Part shown: in pieces, positions 34,408 to 41,804 of the stretch
Layout of the letters: each line of letters starts with the position of its first letter
How positions within the stretch are numbered: position 1 is the first letter of the stretch
Origin: Procambarus clarkii
Lineage: Eukaryota; Arthropoda; Malacostraca; Decapoda; Cambaridae
Assembly (NCBI RefSeq): GCF_040958095.1
Contig: NC_091156.1
Location: forward strand, 17,939,468-18,003,467
Direction of reading: 5' to 3'
Length of the DNA: 64,000 bases
Notes under the pieces: generated by a model
Seen by the model: only the letters and a program-made list of their open reading frames with translations
What the model was told of the DNA's origin: nothing
Databases searched by the model: none
Translations under genes and position numbers: made by a program

Positions 34408-37400
34408 ATATATATATCAATATATAGTACATAAATATATATATGCAACTGATATATATATATCAGTTGCATATAGTCCTGGGGACCATTCAGGCTTGTT
34501 CGCATATATATACATATACATACATACATACATACATATATATATATATACATACATACACATATATACATATACACATACATACATACATACACATATA
34601 TACATATACACACACACACAGTACTGTATAGTCAAATTAGGGGTGGGGGGAAATGTGACCCACAGGAAATTACTGCAAATGGGAATTTGCATTTTATCAC
34701 AAATATTAACAAATCCAGATGTATCTATGAATTTTAAATGGGTGGTCATATAGTAAAATTGTACCTTTTTTAACATAGGTACAGGTACACAAGTTAGGAA
34801 CAGGGTAATCTTTACTATTGTTTATGTTATAATTTTGGAGGTTATACTGTATCAGAGTATGTTTTCCTATAGTCTTTCATTATACAGTATAACCGAAGGT
34901 CGCTTCCCATATTGATTTTTATTGTGTTTCTTGCCATCACTTATTTATAATTGTCAAATTCATTCCTGAAACAATGTGTTGATACATGAATGTCTCCAAG
35001 ATAAGGTTTATAAATCTGTCAGTTCAAAAGTCCTAAGCTCTTGCTTCATAGGCCTCCTAGTCTGTTGATTTCAAATTGGAGTCGGCAAGTACTAACAGTC
35101 GTGATTTACCTTCATCTGCTCTTACTATAATCTCTCATGATCACAAGGCCCTCTCTTTGTCATCCAACTCCTGTTGTGTTGTGTTCATGTGTTGCTTGCT
35201 GGTGGACTGTAGGCATTTATGATTATCAGTTTATCATCCTGATTCCATATTTCCAGTGCCATTACATCAACTTCTCGTGAGTTGCCGGTTATTACTTCTC
35301 TTACCTTTGGTGTTCTCTCACCAGGACAGCAATGCCTCCACCTTTACTCATTTTTCTGTCACATCGCCAAATTTTGTGTGTGTGTACTCACCTAATTGTG
35401 CTTGGGGGGGGGGGGGTTGAGCTTTGGCTCTTTGGTCCTGCCTCTCAACTGTTAATCAACTGGTGTACAGATTCCTATTATCTTGGCATCATCAGCAAAC
35501 ATGTTCATATAATTCTGTATTCCATCTGGTAGATCATTTATGTAGACAATGAACATCACTGTGCAAGAACTGAACCCTGTGGTACTCCACTTGTGACATT
35601 TCTCCAGTCCAATACATTGCCTCTGATTACTGTCCTCATTTTTCTATCAGTCAGAAAATTTTTCACTCATGTTAGAAGCTTACCTGTCACCCCTCCAATA
35701 TTTTCCAGTTTCCAGAACAACCTCTTATGTGGAACTCTGTCGAAAGCCATTTTTTAGGTCCAGATAGATGCAGTCAACCCAACCATCTCTTTCCTGTAAA
35801 ATCTCTGTGGCTCGATCATAGAAACTGAGTAAATTCAATACACAGGATCTTCCAGATCGAAAGCCGTACTGTTTGTCTGATATTACAGTGTATATAATTT
35901 CTCTCCAGGTGTTCTACCCATTTAGTTTTTATTATTTTTTCCAATATTTTGACTATTACATTTGTCAATGATACAGGTCTATAATTGAGGGGGTCTTCCC
36001 TGCTGCCACTTTTGTAAATTAGAACTGTTAGCCTGTTTCCACACATCTGCTATGACTCCTGTACACAGGGATGTCTGAAAAATCAGCTGAAGTGGAATGT
36101 TGAGCTCAGGTGCACATTCTCTCAGAAACCATGGTGAAACTCCATCTGGGCCAACTGCTTTGTTCTTATTTAGCTCCAAGAGCATTTGTTTCACTTCGTC
36201 CTTAGACACCTCTATGTGCTCTATGCTGTTCTCTGTAATTCTTATTGTATCTGGTTCTCTGAAGATCTCATTTTGTACAAACATACTTTGGAACTTTTCG
36301 TTTAATGTTTCACACATTTCCTTTTCATTTTGGGCTGGACGGTAGAGCGACGGTCTTGCTTCCTTCAGGTCGGCGTTCAATCCCTGACCGTCCAAGTGAT
36401 TGGACACCATTCCTTCCCTCCCCGTCCCATCCCAAATCCTTATCCTGATCTCTTCCCAGTGCTATATAGTCATCATGGCTTGGCGCTTTCCCGACAATTC
36501 CCTTCCCTTCCCTTTTCATTTTCCATGTATCTGACGCCCATTTTCAACCTCTGAATATTATCCTTTACCTGCAGCTTGCTTTTAATGAATTTATAGAAAA
36601 GGCCTGGATCTGATTTAATTTGTCTGCTATACTGTTCTCAAAGTTCCTCTCTGCCTCTCTCTCTCTCCTTACTGAAGTGTAGTTGTTTCTTGCATCTTTG
36701 TATCACTGGTATGTTTGGGGGTTTTGCCTCTTCCTATAATGATTCCATGCTTGTGTCTTTTGATCTCTGGCCCTCTCGCAATTTCTGTTGAACTAACCCT
36801 GTTTCCTAGGTCTGCATCTCTGTTTTGGTATAAATGTTTGTGCGCCTTCATCGTATATTTTGCAAAATTTGGCATACATCTCATTTACTTCCGTGCCTAG
36901 CAACAAATCTGTCCAATTATACCCATGAAAAAAATTTCTAAGTTCCCCATAGCGTCCTCTCTTGAAATCGAGTTTAACAGCTGTTTCAATGTCCCCATTC
37001 TCTACTAGATTATATTGCATAGCGTATTTAATGTCCAAGAGGATGTGATCACTCTTTCCCAAGGGAGGAAGGTACTGGATGTCAAATACCTCTTCTTCTT
37101 TCCTGGTGAATACCAGATCCAGTACTGACGGTACATCCCCTTCCCTCATTCTTGTGGCCTGCTTGACGTGTTGATACATGATTGTCTCCAAGATGAGGCT
37201 TACAAATCTGCCTGTCCAAATGTCCTGTTCTTGCCTCATAAGCCTCCCAGTCTATTGCCTTAAAGTTGAAGTCTCCCAGTACCAGCAATCAGGATTTATC
37301 TTTGTCAGCTCTTACCATAATCTCTTTTATGACCATTATGAGGGCCTCTCGTTTGTCATCCAGTTCTTCCTTTGTCAATGTGTTGCTTGCTGGTGGGCTG

Positions 37401-39153
37401 TAGGTATTTACAATTATCAGCTTATCATCTTGATTCCAGACATGCAATGCCATTTTGTCAATATCTCGAGGGTTTTCAATTATTAACACACTTACCTTCA
37501 GGTATTCTTTCACCAGCACAGCCACTCCTCCCCCCTTCCTAGTTTTCCTGCCACATCTCCAAACTGAGTAGCCCGTTGGGAATACGACCTCATTAAAATA
37601 TTTTCTTCAAGTTTCGTCTCTGTTAACACTTTCGCGCTCCGTAGAAACTCGCGGTTGACTGGGGGATCGTGGCCCCTCCGTGCGGGTAAGCGCGCGGTGA
37701 CACCCAAATGTGTATACTCATTCCAGTTTTCTCACCTTAATTCTCGCGCTACGTCGCTCGTTTTGGTATCATTGTGTTCGCAATTAAATTCTCTACAGCT
37801 GTGTATAAATATAATGTCCAAAAGCCTAGCGTGACTCCCAACAGCAAAGCGTAAAGTCGGCAAAAACGCACAAAATCAGTAACATGTGCATTCTCCTTCC
37901 ATTTTTTTACCTTAATTCTCGTGCTACGTCGCTCGTTTTGGTATCATTGTGTTCGCAATTAAATTCCCTACAGATGTGTAAGAATAAAATGTACAAAAGG
38001 CTGGAGTGCCTCCCCGCAGAAAAGCCTAAAGTTACCCGTGAACGAGCACCATTTTGTACATTGCAACCTAATGTTCAACTCGTTCAATTTGATAACATCA
38101 AATTTCGTGCTAGGTCGCTCATTTTGGTATCAAATTGTTCGCAATAAAAAGGCGAGTATTTTAAAACTAGTCCCAGAATAATAGAACAATAACTGGATTT
38201 TTAACAAATATTTTAATTCTGGACGCTCATCATCACAAATTTATTTATATCTTTCCAGTGTTCTGACATAAATATTTGTGTTACATCTTTCATTTTGGTA
38301 TCAAATTGTTCGCAATAAAACGGCGCGCATTTTAAAACTAGTCCCAAGATAATAGGACAATAAATAGAATTTTAACAATTATTTTAATATTCGGACCAAA
38401 GGCCTATTTATAATATTTCAAGTGTTTGGACATCAAGTTTCATGTTATATCTTTGATTTTGGTATCAAATAGTGTGCAATCTAAAGGCGCTTATTTTAAA
38501 ACCACTACAAGATTGATCTGATAAAATTTAAATTTTTAAAAAATATTTTAATGAGTGACTCAGTATTGCGTCGTTGGAACACATTCAGTAGAAAAATAAA
38601 TGACGAGATAATCAGTCTGTGGAACCTCAAAGTGTTAATGCGACAATATTTGGGACTTTGAGCTGAATTATATCCTTCAACTCCAATATTTTCGATCTCA
38701 CTCCATCTATGTTGGTATATACTATTTTCAGGAACATGTTCCTCTTCCACACCCACACTCTGTGTGTGTGTGTGTGTGTGTGTGTTTTTTGAGGTCAGAT
38801 GTTTGGAGCATCTGACCTCCAACCTCAAGTCAGACTGGTTGGTCCAGACAACCACCAGCCTGACCTGAGGCTGGTGGTTGTTGGGACCATCCCAAACAAA
38901 CACCAGCTTCACCAAGCCCATATTACAACTAAAAATCTGAGTAACCTCATTATTTCTTTTCAGCCGATACACACGGTTAAATTTGTCAGCCCAGTATCGA
39001 GAAGAAGTTGGGAGAAAGGCAAAGCAGTTATTAGATTACGGTCGAGTTAAGTATTTATGTGATCAAGGGTTCCAGTGTCATCTTGTACAGTATGTGTCTA
39101 AAGAGAAGACATTAGAAAATATTGCACTTGTGGCCAACTTTGTTGGTAGTTAA
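16047..39153 (+). CDS. TRMT13: TRMT13, complete gene (nine coding exons, 445 aa)
   Basis: tRNA:m4X modification enzyme, which 2'-O-methylates position 4 of certain tRNA acceptor stems using S-adenosylmethionine. Coding exons: 16047-16166, 20005-20051, 21587-21780, 22019-22213, 24714-24825, 28379-28503, 30160-30278, 33580-33815, 38964-39153; all phases join. Domains: CCCH zinc finger (C7, C18, C29, H32); U11-48K-type CHHC finger (C50, H56, H66, C70, spacing C-x5-H-x9-H-x3-C exactly); SAM-binding motif VEFGAGRG (179-186); [16 protein letters not shown]; catalytic-region [10 protein letters not shown] (285-294); TSWATC; and a C-terminal helix with ARKAKQLL-like [16 protein letters not shown]. 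Length is close to the human protein (~480). The ATG has a strong context (A at -3, G at +4). Introns are large and repeat-filled, but all coding parts look intact. Confidence 0.96.
16207..19295 (+). mobile_element. DIRS-like tyrosine-recombinase retroelement, fossil copy 1
   Basis: A fossil element in TRMT13 intron 1. Long inverted terminal repeats: 16207-16640 is complementary to about 18700-19250. The right end also contains the extra palindromic edges (AATGTAATGAAACTCC... against ...GGCATTTCATTACATTC) expected of DIRS-type ends. Inside, near 18220-18600, is a tyrosine-recombinase C-terminal part with [19 protein letters not shown] and GFWRSNRI. I recognised no reverse transcriptase, so much of the internal body is missing or unrecognisable. 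The copy is broken in many places and looks old. Family: DIRS order, abundant in decapods. Confidence 0.65.
19300..19555 (-). repeat. tRNA-derived SINE, family B
   Basis: The minus strand has a degraded tRNA head (GTAGTAAAGCACTTGC), TATCCTGGCCGGGGAGG, ACCTGGTTGTTAAACGATTT and CAAAATGCTATGCGTACTAG, ending near an AATAATAATAAT tail. It abuts the right end of the DIRS-like fossil. Confidence 0.7.
19556..20004. other. TRMT13 intron 1, 3' part
   Basis: AT-rich intron sequence leading to the polypyrimidine tract CATTTTTTTTTCAG at 19991-20004. A 76-codon open frame at 19673-19903 has a signal-peptide-like start but no splice signals or similarity I recognise, so I treat it as chance. Confidence 0.5.
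20005..20051 (+). CDS. TRMT13: TRMT13 coding exon 2
   Basis: [15 protein letters not shown] plus two bases of a split His codon. Acceptor TTTTTTTTCAG, donor GTAAGA. Supplies C50 of the CHHC finger; this 47-nt exon is too small for most gene finders. Confidence 0.92.
20052..21586. other. TRMT13 intron 2
   Basis: No repeats of known family were recognised with confidence. There are short open frames on both strands without similarity. It ends in ATGCTTTTAG at 21577-21586. Confidence 0.5.
21587..21780 (+). CDS. TRMT13: TRMT13 coding exon 3
   Basis: Encodes [20 protein letters not shown], then [11 protein letters not shown] and [20 protein letters not shown]. Completes the CHHC zinc finger (H56, H66, C70) and enters the linker. 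Donor GTATGT. Confidence 0.95.
22019..22213 (+). CDS. TRMT13: TRMT13 coding exon 4 (SAM motif I)
   Basis: Encodes [39 protein letters not shown] and CFVEFGAGR, the glycine-rich S-adenosylmethionine loop. Acceptor ATTTTTAG, donor AGAG|GTTGGT. Confidence 0.95.
22214..24713. other. TRMT13 intron 4
   Basis: Holds a (GT)n run near 22460-22475, a C/T-rich unknown block at about 22500-23640 with an internal tandem repeat (next entry), and a short (ATA)n run near 24262. No second gene was recognised. The intron ends ATTAAACAG. Confidence 0.5.
23380..23515. repeat. ~35-bp tandem repeat, four units
   Basis: Four copies of a unit with TTAGGTTGTGGGCTTGGCAT and GGGCTGCTTTCCCA follow each other in TRMT13 intron 4. 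Variation between copies is low, suggesting recent slippage. Confidence 0.8.
24714..24825 (+). CDS. TRMT13: TRMT13 coding exon 5
   Basis: Encodes [20 protein letters not shown] and [18 protein letters not shown], the region right after SAM motif I (human counterpart KLSHWVDIAL and FILVEK). Acceptor ATTAAACAG, donor TACAA|GTAAGT. Confidence 0.93.
24880..25118 (-). repeat. tRNA-derived SINE, family A
   Basis: The minus strand begins GGAGCCGGTCGGCCGAGCGG, carries AATGGACAGAGTTTCTTTC, CCTGGGTGTTAGTCAGCTGT and a tail region ATCATCTCAAGATAACC. It lies in TRMT13 intron 5. The closest relative is 60563-60808. Confidence 0.8.
25430..25915 (-). mobile_element. Penelope-like element, GIY-YIG end fragment
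   Basis: The minus strand gives [40 protein letters not shown] and a hydrophobic tail. This pattern (RL.EH...V..AD.NNALFCHVRDT.H...W) is the C-terminal half of the GIY-YIG endonuclease of Penelope-like retroelements. A homologous copy lies at 60283-60560. It is an inactive remnant. Confidence 0.6.
27290..27535 (+). mobile_element. CR1-like LINE 3' end nested in DIRS-like fossil
   Basis: Encodes [40 protein letters not shown] and PRAGLG, closely matching the end of the LINE at 10422-12120. The flanks GAGCGAGTG and AGCACGAGTG look like a target-site duplication. Confidence 0.8.
27655..27915 (+). repeat. tRNA-derived SINE, family A, nested in DIRS-like fossil
   Basis: Contains CTGAGTGGACAGCGATTCGG, GGTTCGGGGTTCGATCCCC (an excellent box B), ACCTGGGAGTTAGACAGCTG, GGCCGCGGGGATGCTAAGCC and ATCATCTCAAGATAACC. 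It is the best-preserved copy of this family in the window, with the one at 43107. Confidence 0.85.
28379..28503 (+). CDS. TRMT13: TRMT13 coding exon 6
   Basis: Encodes [20 protein letters not shown] and [16 protein letters not shown], matching the human LQIDIQHL and VVGIGKHLCGMAT segments. Acceptor TATTTACAG, only ~30 bases after the end of the DIRS-like fossil; donor GTAAGA. Confidence 0.95.
28504..30159. other. TRMT13 intron 6
   Basis: Contains a SINE-like repeat at about 29040-29310 and a small piece of family A SINE tail near 29445-29520 (GGGGCTTAGCGTCCCCGCGG). The rest is AT-rich. It ends CTTTTTACTTCAG. Confidence 0.5.
29035..29310 (+). repeat. tRNA-derived SINE, family H
   Basis: Contains TATGGCACAGTGATTAGAGC, box-B-like GGTCCTGGGTTAATTCTC, CACCTAACAGTAAATAGATA and a 3' part near TTGTTTAGTCAACTCTGAGG. 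Related to 53565-53830. Confidence 0.6.
30160..30278 (+). CDS. TRMT13: TRMT13 coding exon 7 (catalytic CCHHRC segment)
   Basis: Encodes [20 protein letters not shown] and [20 protein letters not shown]. Acceptor TTTTTACTTCAG. I chose the donor TTTCG|GTAAGA at 30279, because with it the spacing from CCHHRC to TSWATC equals the human protein exactly. An earlier GT at 30262 paired with a later acceptor at 33586 would also stay in frame but skip eight residues. Confidence 0.93.
30365..30773 (+). mobile_element. CR1-like LINE fragment, left of a nested element
   Basis: Encodes [20 protein letters not shown] and SPLMLKE, then NYRPMSLTS-like and [12 protein letters not shown]-like stretches up to EFYDQATSI. 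It continues after the TTAA-flanked insertion at 32402. Confidence 0.8.
30778..32397. mobile_element. TTAA-flanked element nested in LINE
   Basis: TTAA at 30774-30777 and again at 32398-32401 frame the insertion. Removing the insert and one TTAA restores LINE sequence of one orientation (FYDQATSI then [14 protein letters not shown]). The ends begin CCGTTAAAGGGCAC and, on the other strand, CCCCCTAGGAGGTGC, so inverted repeats are weak. Inside are three tandem copies of a ~180-base unit (31330-31915) and no recognisable transposase; the open frame 31121-31309 is unidentified. The TTAA target suggests a piggyBac-type non-autonomous element of a family different from 37627-38634. Confidence 0.6.
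31330..31915. repeat. ~180-bp tandem repeat, three to four units
   Basis: Units share CTTATATATAACGTGTGTAT-like and GGAGGAGCCATTTTGGTGAG-like segments followed by G-rich tracts. They lie inside the TTAA-flanked element of TRMT13 intron 7. Confidence 0.7.
32402..32775 (+). mobile_element. CR1-like LINE 3' end, right of the nested element
   Basis: Starts [20 protein letters not shown], then jumps (RT core deleted) to a C-terminus with [28 protein letters not shown] and [13 protein letters not shown]. This is the continuation of 30365-30773. Confidence 0.8.
33000..33550 (+). mobile_element. Solo end of the DIRS-like element (fossil)
   Basis: It matches the right terminal repeat of the fossils at 16207 and 26140, with both palindromic edges (GAATGTAATGAAATGCC at the left, GGCGTTTCATTACATTC at the right) and the CATTGCTCCCTGCGCCTCTC core. 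No internal body is present. It lies just before TRMT13 exon 8 and looks old. Confidence 0.65.
33580..33815 (+). CDS. TRMT13: TRMT13 coding exon 8
   Basis: Encodes [20 protein letters not shown] (catalytic-domain end) and then a poorly conserved acidic stretch ([20 protein letters not shown] and following), as in other TRMT13 proteins. Acceptor CATACTTTCAG, 30 bases after the DIRS-like solo end; donor GAAAA|GTATGT. Confidence 0.92.
33876..33924. repeat. (TA)n microsatellite, left flank of palindromic element
   Basis: About 24 TA dinucleotides run without interruption up to the edge of the palindromic element that follows. Confidence 0.9.
33925..34320. mobile_element. TA-embedded palindromic element with TTAGG-like core, copy 1
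   Basis: Terminal inverted repeats begin TGTCGTACCTAGTAGCCAGA and extend for roughly 90 bases on each side. The centre (34113-34225) has CCTAA repeats on the left and TTAGG repeats on the right, the arthropod telomere motif in palindromic order. There is no coding capacity. (TA)n lies directly on both sides. A second copy in opposite orientation is at 49626-50017. It is most simply a MITE with a TA target, as in Tc1/mariner elements. Confidence 0.75.
34321..34440. repeat. (TA)n microsatellite, right flank, and related AT repeats
   Basis: More than 40 TA dinucleotides, then TATATCAATATATATATC-like variants. A further (ATAC)n/(TATG)-type stretch lies at 34503-34610 and ends in (CA)n. Confidence 0.9.
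34620..35460. other. TRMT13 intron 8 segment
   Basis: No gene was seen. 34960-35340 resembles the antisense of LINE endonuclease sequence found again at 37140-37520 (GATACATGAATGTCTCCAAG, TTGCTTGCTGGTGG), so it is probably an older LINE fragment. A G-run of 13 bases is at 35405-35417. Confidence 0.45.
35460..37622 (-). mobile_element. CR1-like LINE (endonuclease to RT) with nested SINE
   Basis: Minus-strand order: [20 protein letters not shown] and [19 protein letters not shown] (endonuclease), [47 protein letters not shown] (the catalytic SDH), then RFKKRGDIETAV-like linker, [40 protein letters not shown], and RT tail to VPQG-like sequence near 35590. A family E SINE (36335-36515) interrupts it. 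Its 5' end continues past a TTAA-flanked insertion at 38639. It is disabled by frame changes. Confidence 0.88.
36335..36515 (+). repeat. tRNA-derived SINE, family E, nested in LINE
   Basis: Contains GGGCTGGACGGTAGAGCGAC, GCGTTCAATCCCTGACCGTC, TCCCATCCCAAATCCTTATC and ATGGCTTGGCGCTTTCC. The flanks TTTCCTTTTCATTTT and CCCTTTTCATTTTCC share CCTTTTCATTTT, a clear target-site duplication. Confidence 0.85.
37627..38634. mobile_element. TTAA-flanked non-autonomous DNA element (piggyBac-like), copy 2
   Basis: TTAA at 37623-37626 and 38635-38638. The ends read CACTTTCGCGCTCC and, reverse-complemented, CACTTTGAGGTTCC. Inside are tandem diverged units (CGTCGCTCGTTTTGGTATC appears twice, TTTTGGTATCAAATTGT several times). 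Removing the insert and one TTAA restores the LINE endonuclease reading [13 protein letters not shown] on the minus strand, a clean empty site. Homologous to 4424-5255. Confidence 0.75.
38639..38760 (-). mobile_element. LINE endonuclease 5' part, beyond the nested element
   Basis: The minus strand reads ...[14 protein letters not shown], joining [10 protein letters not shown] across the TTAA element. The LINE sequence becomes unrecognisable before the (GT)n run at 38760-38784. Confidence 0.7.
38791..38890. other. Two consecutive hairpins before TRMT13 exon 9
   Basis: GAGGTCAGATG (38791-38801) pairs with CATCTGACCTC (38809-38819). CAACCACCAGCC (38849-38860) pairs with GGCTGGTGGTTG (38869-38880), with an outer TGGTCC/GGACCA extension. 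They lie about 75-170 bases upstream of the exon 9 acceptor, after a (GT)n run. Confidence 0.7.
38964..39153 (+). CDS. TRMT13: TRMT13 coding exon 9 (C-terminus and stop)
   Basis: Encodes [40 protein letters not shown] and [20 protein letters not shown], ending GS-stop (TAA 39151-39153). Matches the conserved TRMT13 C-terminal helix and the YV..E.SLEN.LL motif. Acceptor TTTCTTTTCAG. Confidence 0.95.
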
Positions 39154-39224
39154 CACAAATTTGTTGATAAAACAAAGTTCAGTGGTGCACAGTATATTGT
39201 TAATTTTACTAAATATTCTTAGAG

Positions 39225-39239
39225 AATAAAATGAATAAA
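39225..39239 (+). terminator. TRMT13: TRMT13 polyadenylation signals
   Basis: Two AATAAA hexamers (39225-39230 and 39234-39239) lie about 75 bases after the stop codon, giving a short 3' UTR. Confidence 0.75.
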
Positions 39240-39554
39240 ACTGTTCTTAAGCACAGTTTATAGTGTTTATAAAGAAATACAATATGTCCAAAATAATTGG
39301 ATTCACAAAAACTATTTATAAAGTTGTTCAGTTTTTTAGGCTGTAGCAAACTTTGGCATTGTTTGGTTAGTAGCCAGTTTCCTTCAACTTTAGTTACTTT
39401 TTCAAACTTGTATTATAAGTGGCCATAAACCTGGGCCACACCTTACTGAACAATAGTACAATTCAGAACAACATAAGTACAGTATTGAACCATAAGCATA
39501 TCATACAATATACTGTACAGTTGACGCACAACTTCACAGGTTTCTCTAGAGCTG

Positions 39555-40060
39555 TACTCGCCTAGTTTGTGCTTGCGGGGGTTGAGCTCTGGCTCTTTGG
39601 TCCCGCCTCTCAACTGTCATTCAACTGGTGTACAGATTCCCGAGCCTATTGGGCTCTATCATATCTACACTTGAAACTGTATGAGTCAGCCTCCACCACA
39701 TCACTGCCTAATGCATTCCATATGTTAACAACTATGACACTGAAAAAGTTCTTTCTAACGTCCCTGTGGCTCATTTGCGTACTCAGTTACCCCCCCCCCC
39801 CCCGGTGTCCCCTCTTGTTCGCATACCACCCGTGTTAAACAGTTAATCCTTATCTGTCCTGTCAATTCCTCTGAGAATTTTATAGATAGTGATCATGTCC
39901 CCTTACTCTTATGTCTTCCAGTGTCATGACGTGCATTTCATGCAGCCCTTCCTCGTAACTCATACCTTTTCGTTCTGGGACTAGCCTAGTGGCATATCTC
40001 GGAACTTTTTCCAGCTTTGTCTCATGCTTGACAAGGTACAGGCTCCATGCCAAGCCATGA
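39555..40060 (-). mobile_element. CR1-like LINE 3' end
   Basis: The minus strand encodes LVKHETKLEKVPRYATRLVP, LHEMHVMTLEDIRVRGHD and RKNFFSVI-like, followed by a tail with CAACCCCCGCAAGCACAAAC. It shares its 3' tail with 32402-32775 and 13470-13550. A run of ~14 C lies at 39791-39804. Confidence 0.8.
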
Positions 40061-40917
40061 TTACAGCAAGAGCTGTAAACATTGAACTGTTTACCTATTA
40101 CTGAGCTACTGTTTAGAAAGAATTTTCCACAGCCAAAACATAGCTTGTGTGAAGCTACTCGGCAGTTACGTTGGTTTCTGGAGTAAGACAGTACATTAAA
40201 TAATATGCATTTAAAAAAAAAAATCATTGACTATACTTAAGGCAAACGTCGTAAGTGGAGTGCCTGAGGGCAATGCCCCGATTCCTTTATAGTTCTTCAT
40301 ACATATTAAGTGGTTTAAGGTTAAATTAATGTTAATAGCATATTAATAAATTTGCTCATGATTCACATACATTATTTAGAAGGTTGTCTTCATTACCATT
40401 TTTTGTACTAAGTTTCTGTTTGTATGGGTGTCTGAAAAGTTGTAGTGGAATACTAAACTCAGGTGAGCATTCCTTAATTCAAAAGAAAAAAAGTTATGTT
40501 AAGGAGGGTTAAAGGGTGCATAAAGCAGCACCAAAAGAGGTACATTACAATACTGTATAGAAATCATTCACTTTGAGTATATAGAGCAGACGTCTTGAGA
40601 ATTATCTAAAGTTCTTTTTTTCACACAAATTTTACTATAACCACTTGATTTTGTATTTCCAAATAACATTTATAAGTGTTATGGAAGTATCTTTATTGAC
40701 ACAAAAATAAATAAATAAATTTTAACTTGCCTGTCTTTATCACCCTCATATTAGAATACTGTACTGTATTTCACAATACTTTACAAGACAGAAGTGTAGT
40801 GTCATGCCCATTTTAATACTATACATGTATCTAATCGAAGTTTACTGTAAACGTGCATGGCACACTTGGTCTTGACTGCCACCTGCTGAGGCTTTGTTGC
40901 TTGAGGGTCTTTGGCTT
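40061..40917. other. Intergenic between TRMT13 and minus-strand genes
   Basis: No coding sequence was recognised. A minus-strand AATAAA (TTTATT on the plus strand near 40690) could serve the possible exon at 40918-41106. Confidence 0.35.
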
Positions 40918-41106
40918 TCAGACTTTATCAAGTAAGTATCCATTTTGATCACTTTCATTCTTTCCTCTTTTATGATCACTTCTTTGCTCCAAAACTTTAT
41001 TTTCACTATTAGAAGCACATTTAATCAAATCATCAATGCTTACAGAATTGTACTTTTCTGTTTGTGCTTCGGCTTCTTCCTTGTCCTCACCTGATGCCAC
41101 CAACAC
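40918..41106 (-). CDS. Possible terminal exon of an unidentified gene
   Basis: A minus-strand open frame reads LVASGEDKEEAEAQTEKYNS, VSIDDLIKCASNSENKVLEQ and RSDHKRGKNESDQNGYLLDK, ending V-stop. It is acidic and hydrophilic, with balanced codon use, and sits behind a plausible acceptor (GATTGTCCAG at about 41110). It is followed downstream by a minus-strand AATAAA near 40690. I do not recognise the protein. Its upstream exons could lie in 41.8-50 kb or further right; alternatively it is an alternative 3' exon or a chance frame. Confidence 0.35.
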   Translation of the reverse strand: MLVASGEDKEEAEAQTEKYNSVSIDDLIKCASNSENKVLEQRSDHKRGKNESDQNGYLLDKV

Positions 41107-41500
41107 TGGACAATCATATCACAATCTGGAGCAATAACACCTTTAGGTCAATAGCTAATTTTTAATAAAGAAGTGACATTCATATTAAGTCACAAATTTT
41201 AGTAAAAATCCTTCAGACAGGAATAATCACCTTGTAAAAAATGTTGCAATGGTATGATGTAATTAAAGATGCCTATCTAATATTTACTAATAAAATCTCG
41301 ACAAACAATAATGTTATGGCCAATAAACTTAAATCACTGATTTAAACACCTTTAATTAAATCTAATACATTTTTAAATCTCAGAATAATACTGGCATTAT
41401 TTATAAATATCACCTCAATTAATGAAGACAAAATTAACATAATACAGTGTACAGAACTTGATCAATTATAAATGGCATGTTAAAATATTAATTTAAAGTA

Positions 41501-41506
41501 TTTATT
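41501..41506 (-). terminator. DPM3: DPM3 polyadenylation signal candidate
   Basis: AATAAA on the minus strand, 86 bases after the DPM3 stop codon. Confidence 0.55.
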
Positions 41507-41591
41507 ACCACTTACATAAACTCCAGGGCAGACACAGCTGCTTATATTTAAATAATTATTTCTTATAACTATACATACACAAGTTCAACTT

Positions 41592-41804
41592 CTACGTCTT
41601 GTCGAACTTGAGACCCTTTCTTATTAAATCAGACTTTGCTTCTTTAATCTGATTTTGTAACTCTTGAGCTGCTTCTTGACAGTCATTGAAGGTGTATACA
41701 CGGTAAGCAATAATAGCAACTGAAACCAATCCAAATAATGCCACTAACAGGACTGGAAGTAACAAAATTTCCCAGTAGTACTGCTTGGTAAACTCATTCT
41801 GTAT
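41592..41804 (-). CDS. DPM3: DPM3 coding exon 2
   Basis: Acceptor TTGTCTCTTGCAG at 41805; first codons ATA CAG AAT GAG. Encodes the second membrane helix and the DPM1-binding tail, stop TAG at 41594-41592. The apparent start at 41810 is not used; the reading frame comes from exon 1. Confidence 0.93.
   Translation of the reverse strand: MQNEFTKQYYWEILLLPVLLVALFGLVSVAIIAYRVYTFNDCQEAAQELQNQIKEAKSDLIRKGLKFDKT

Noticed and set aside
34260-34776. Tyr/Ile-rich frames
   Set aside because: Translation of (TA)n and (ATAC)n tracts.
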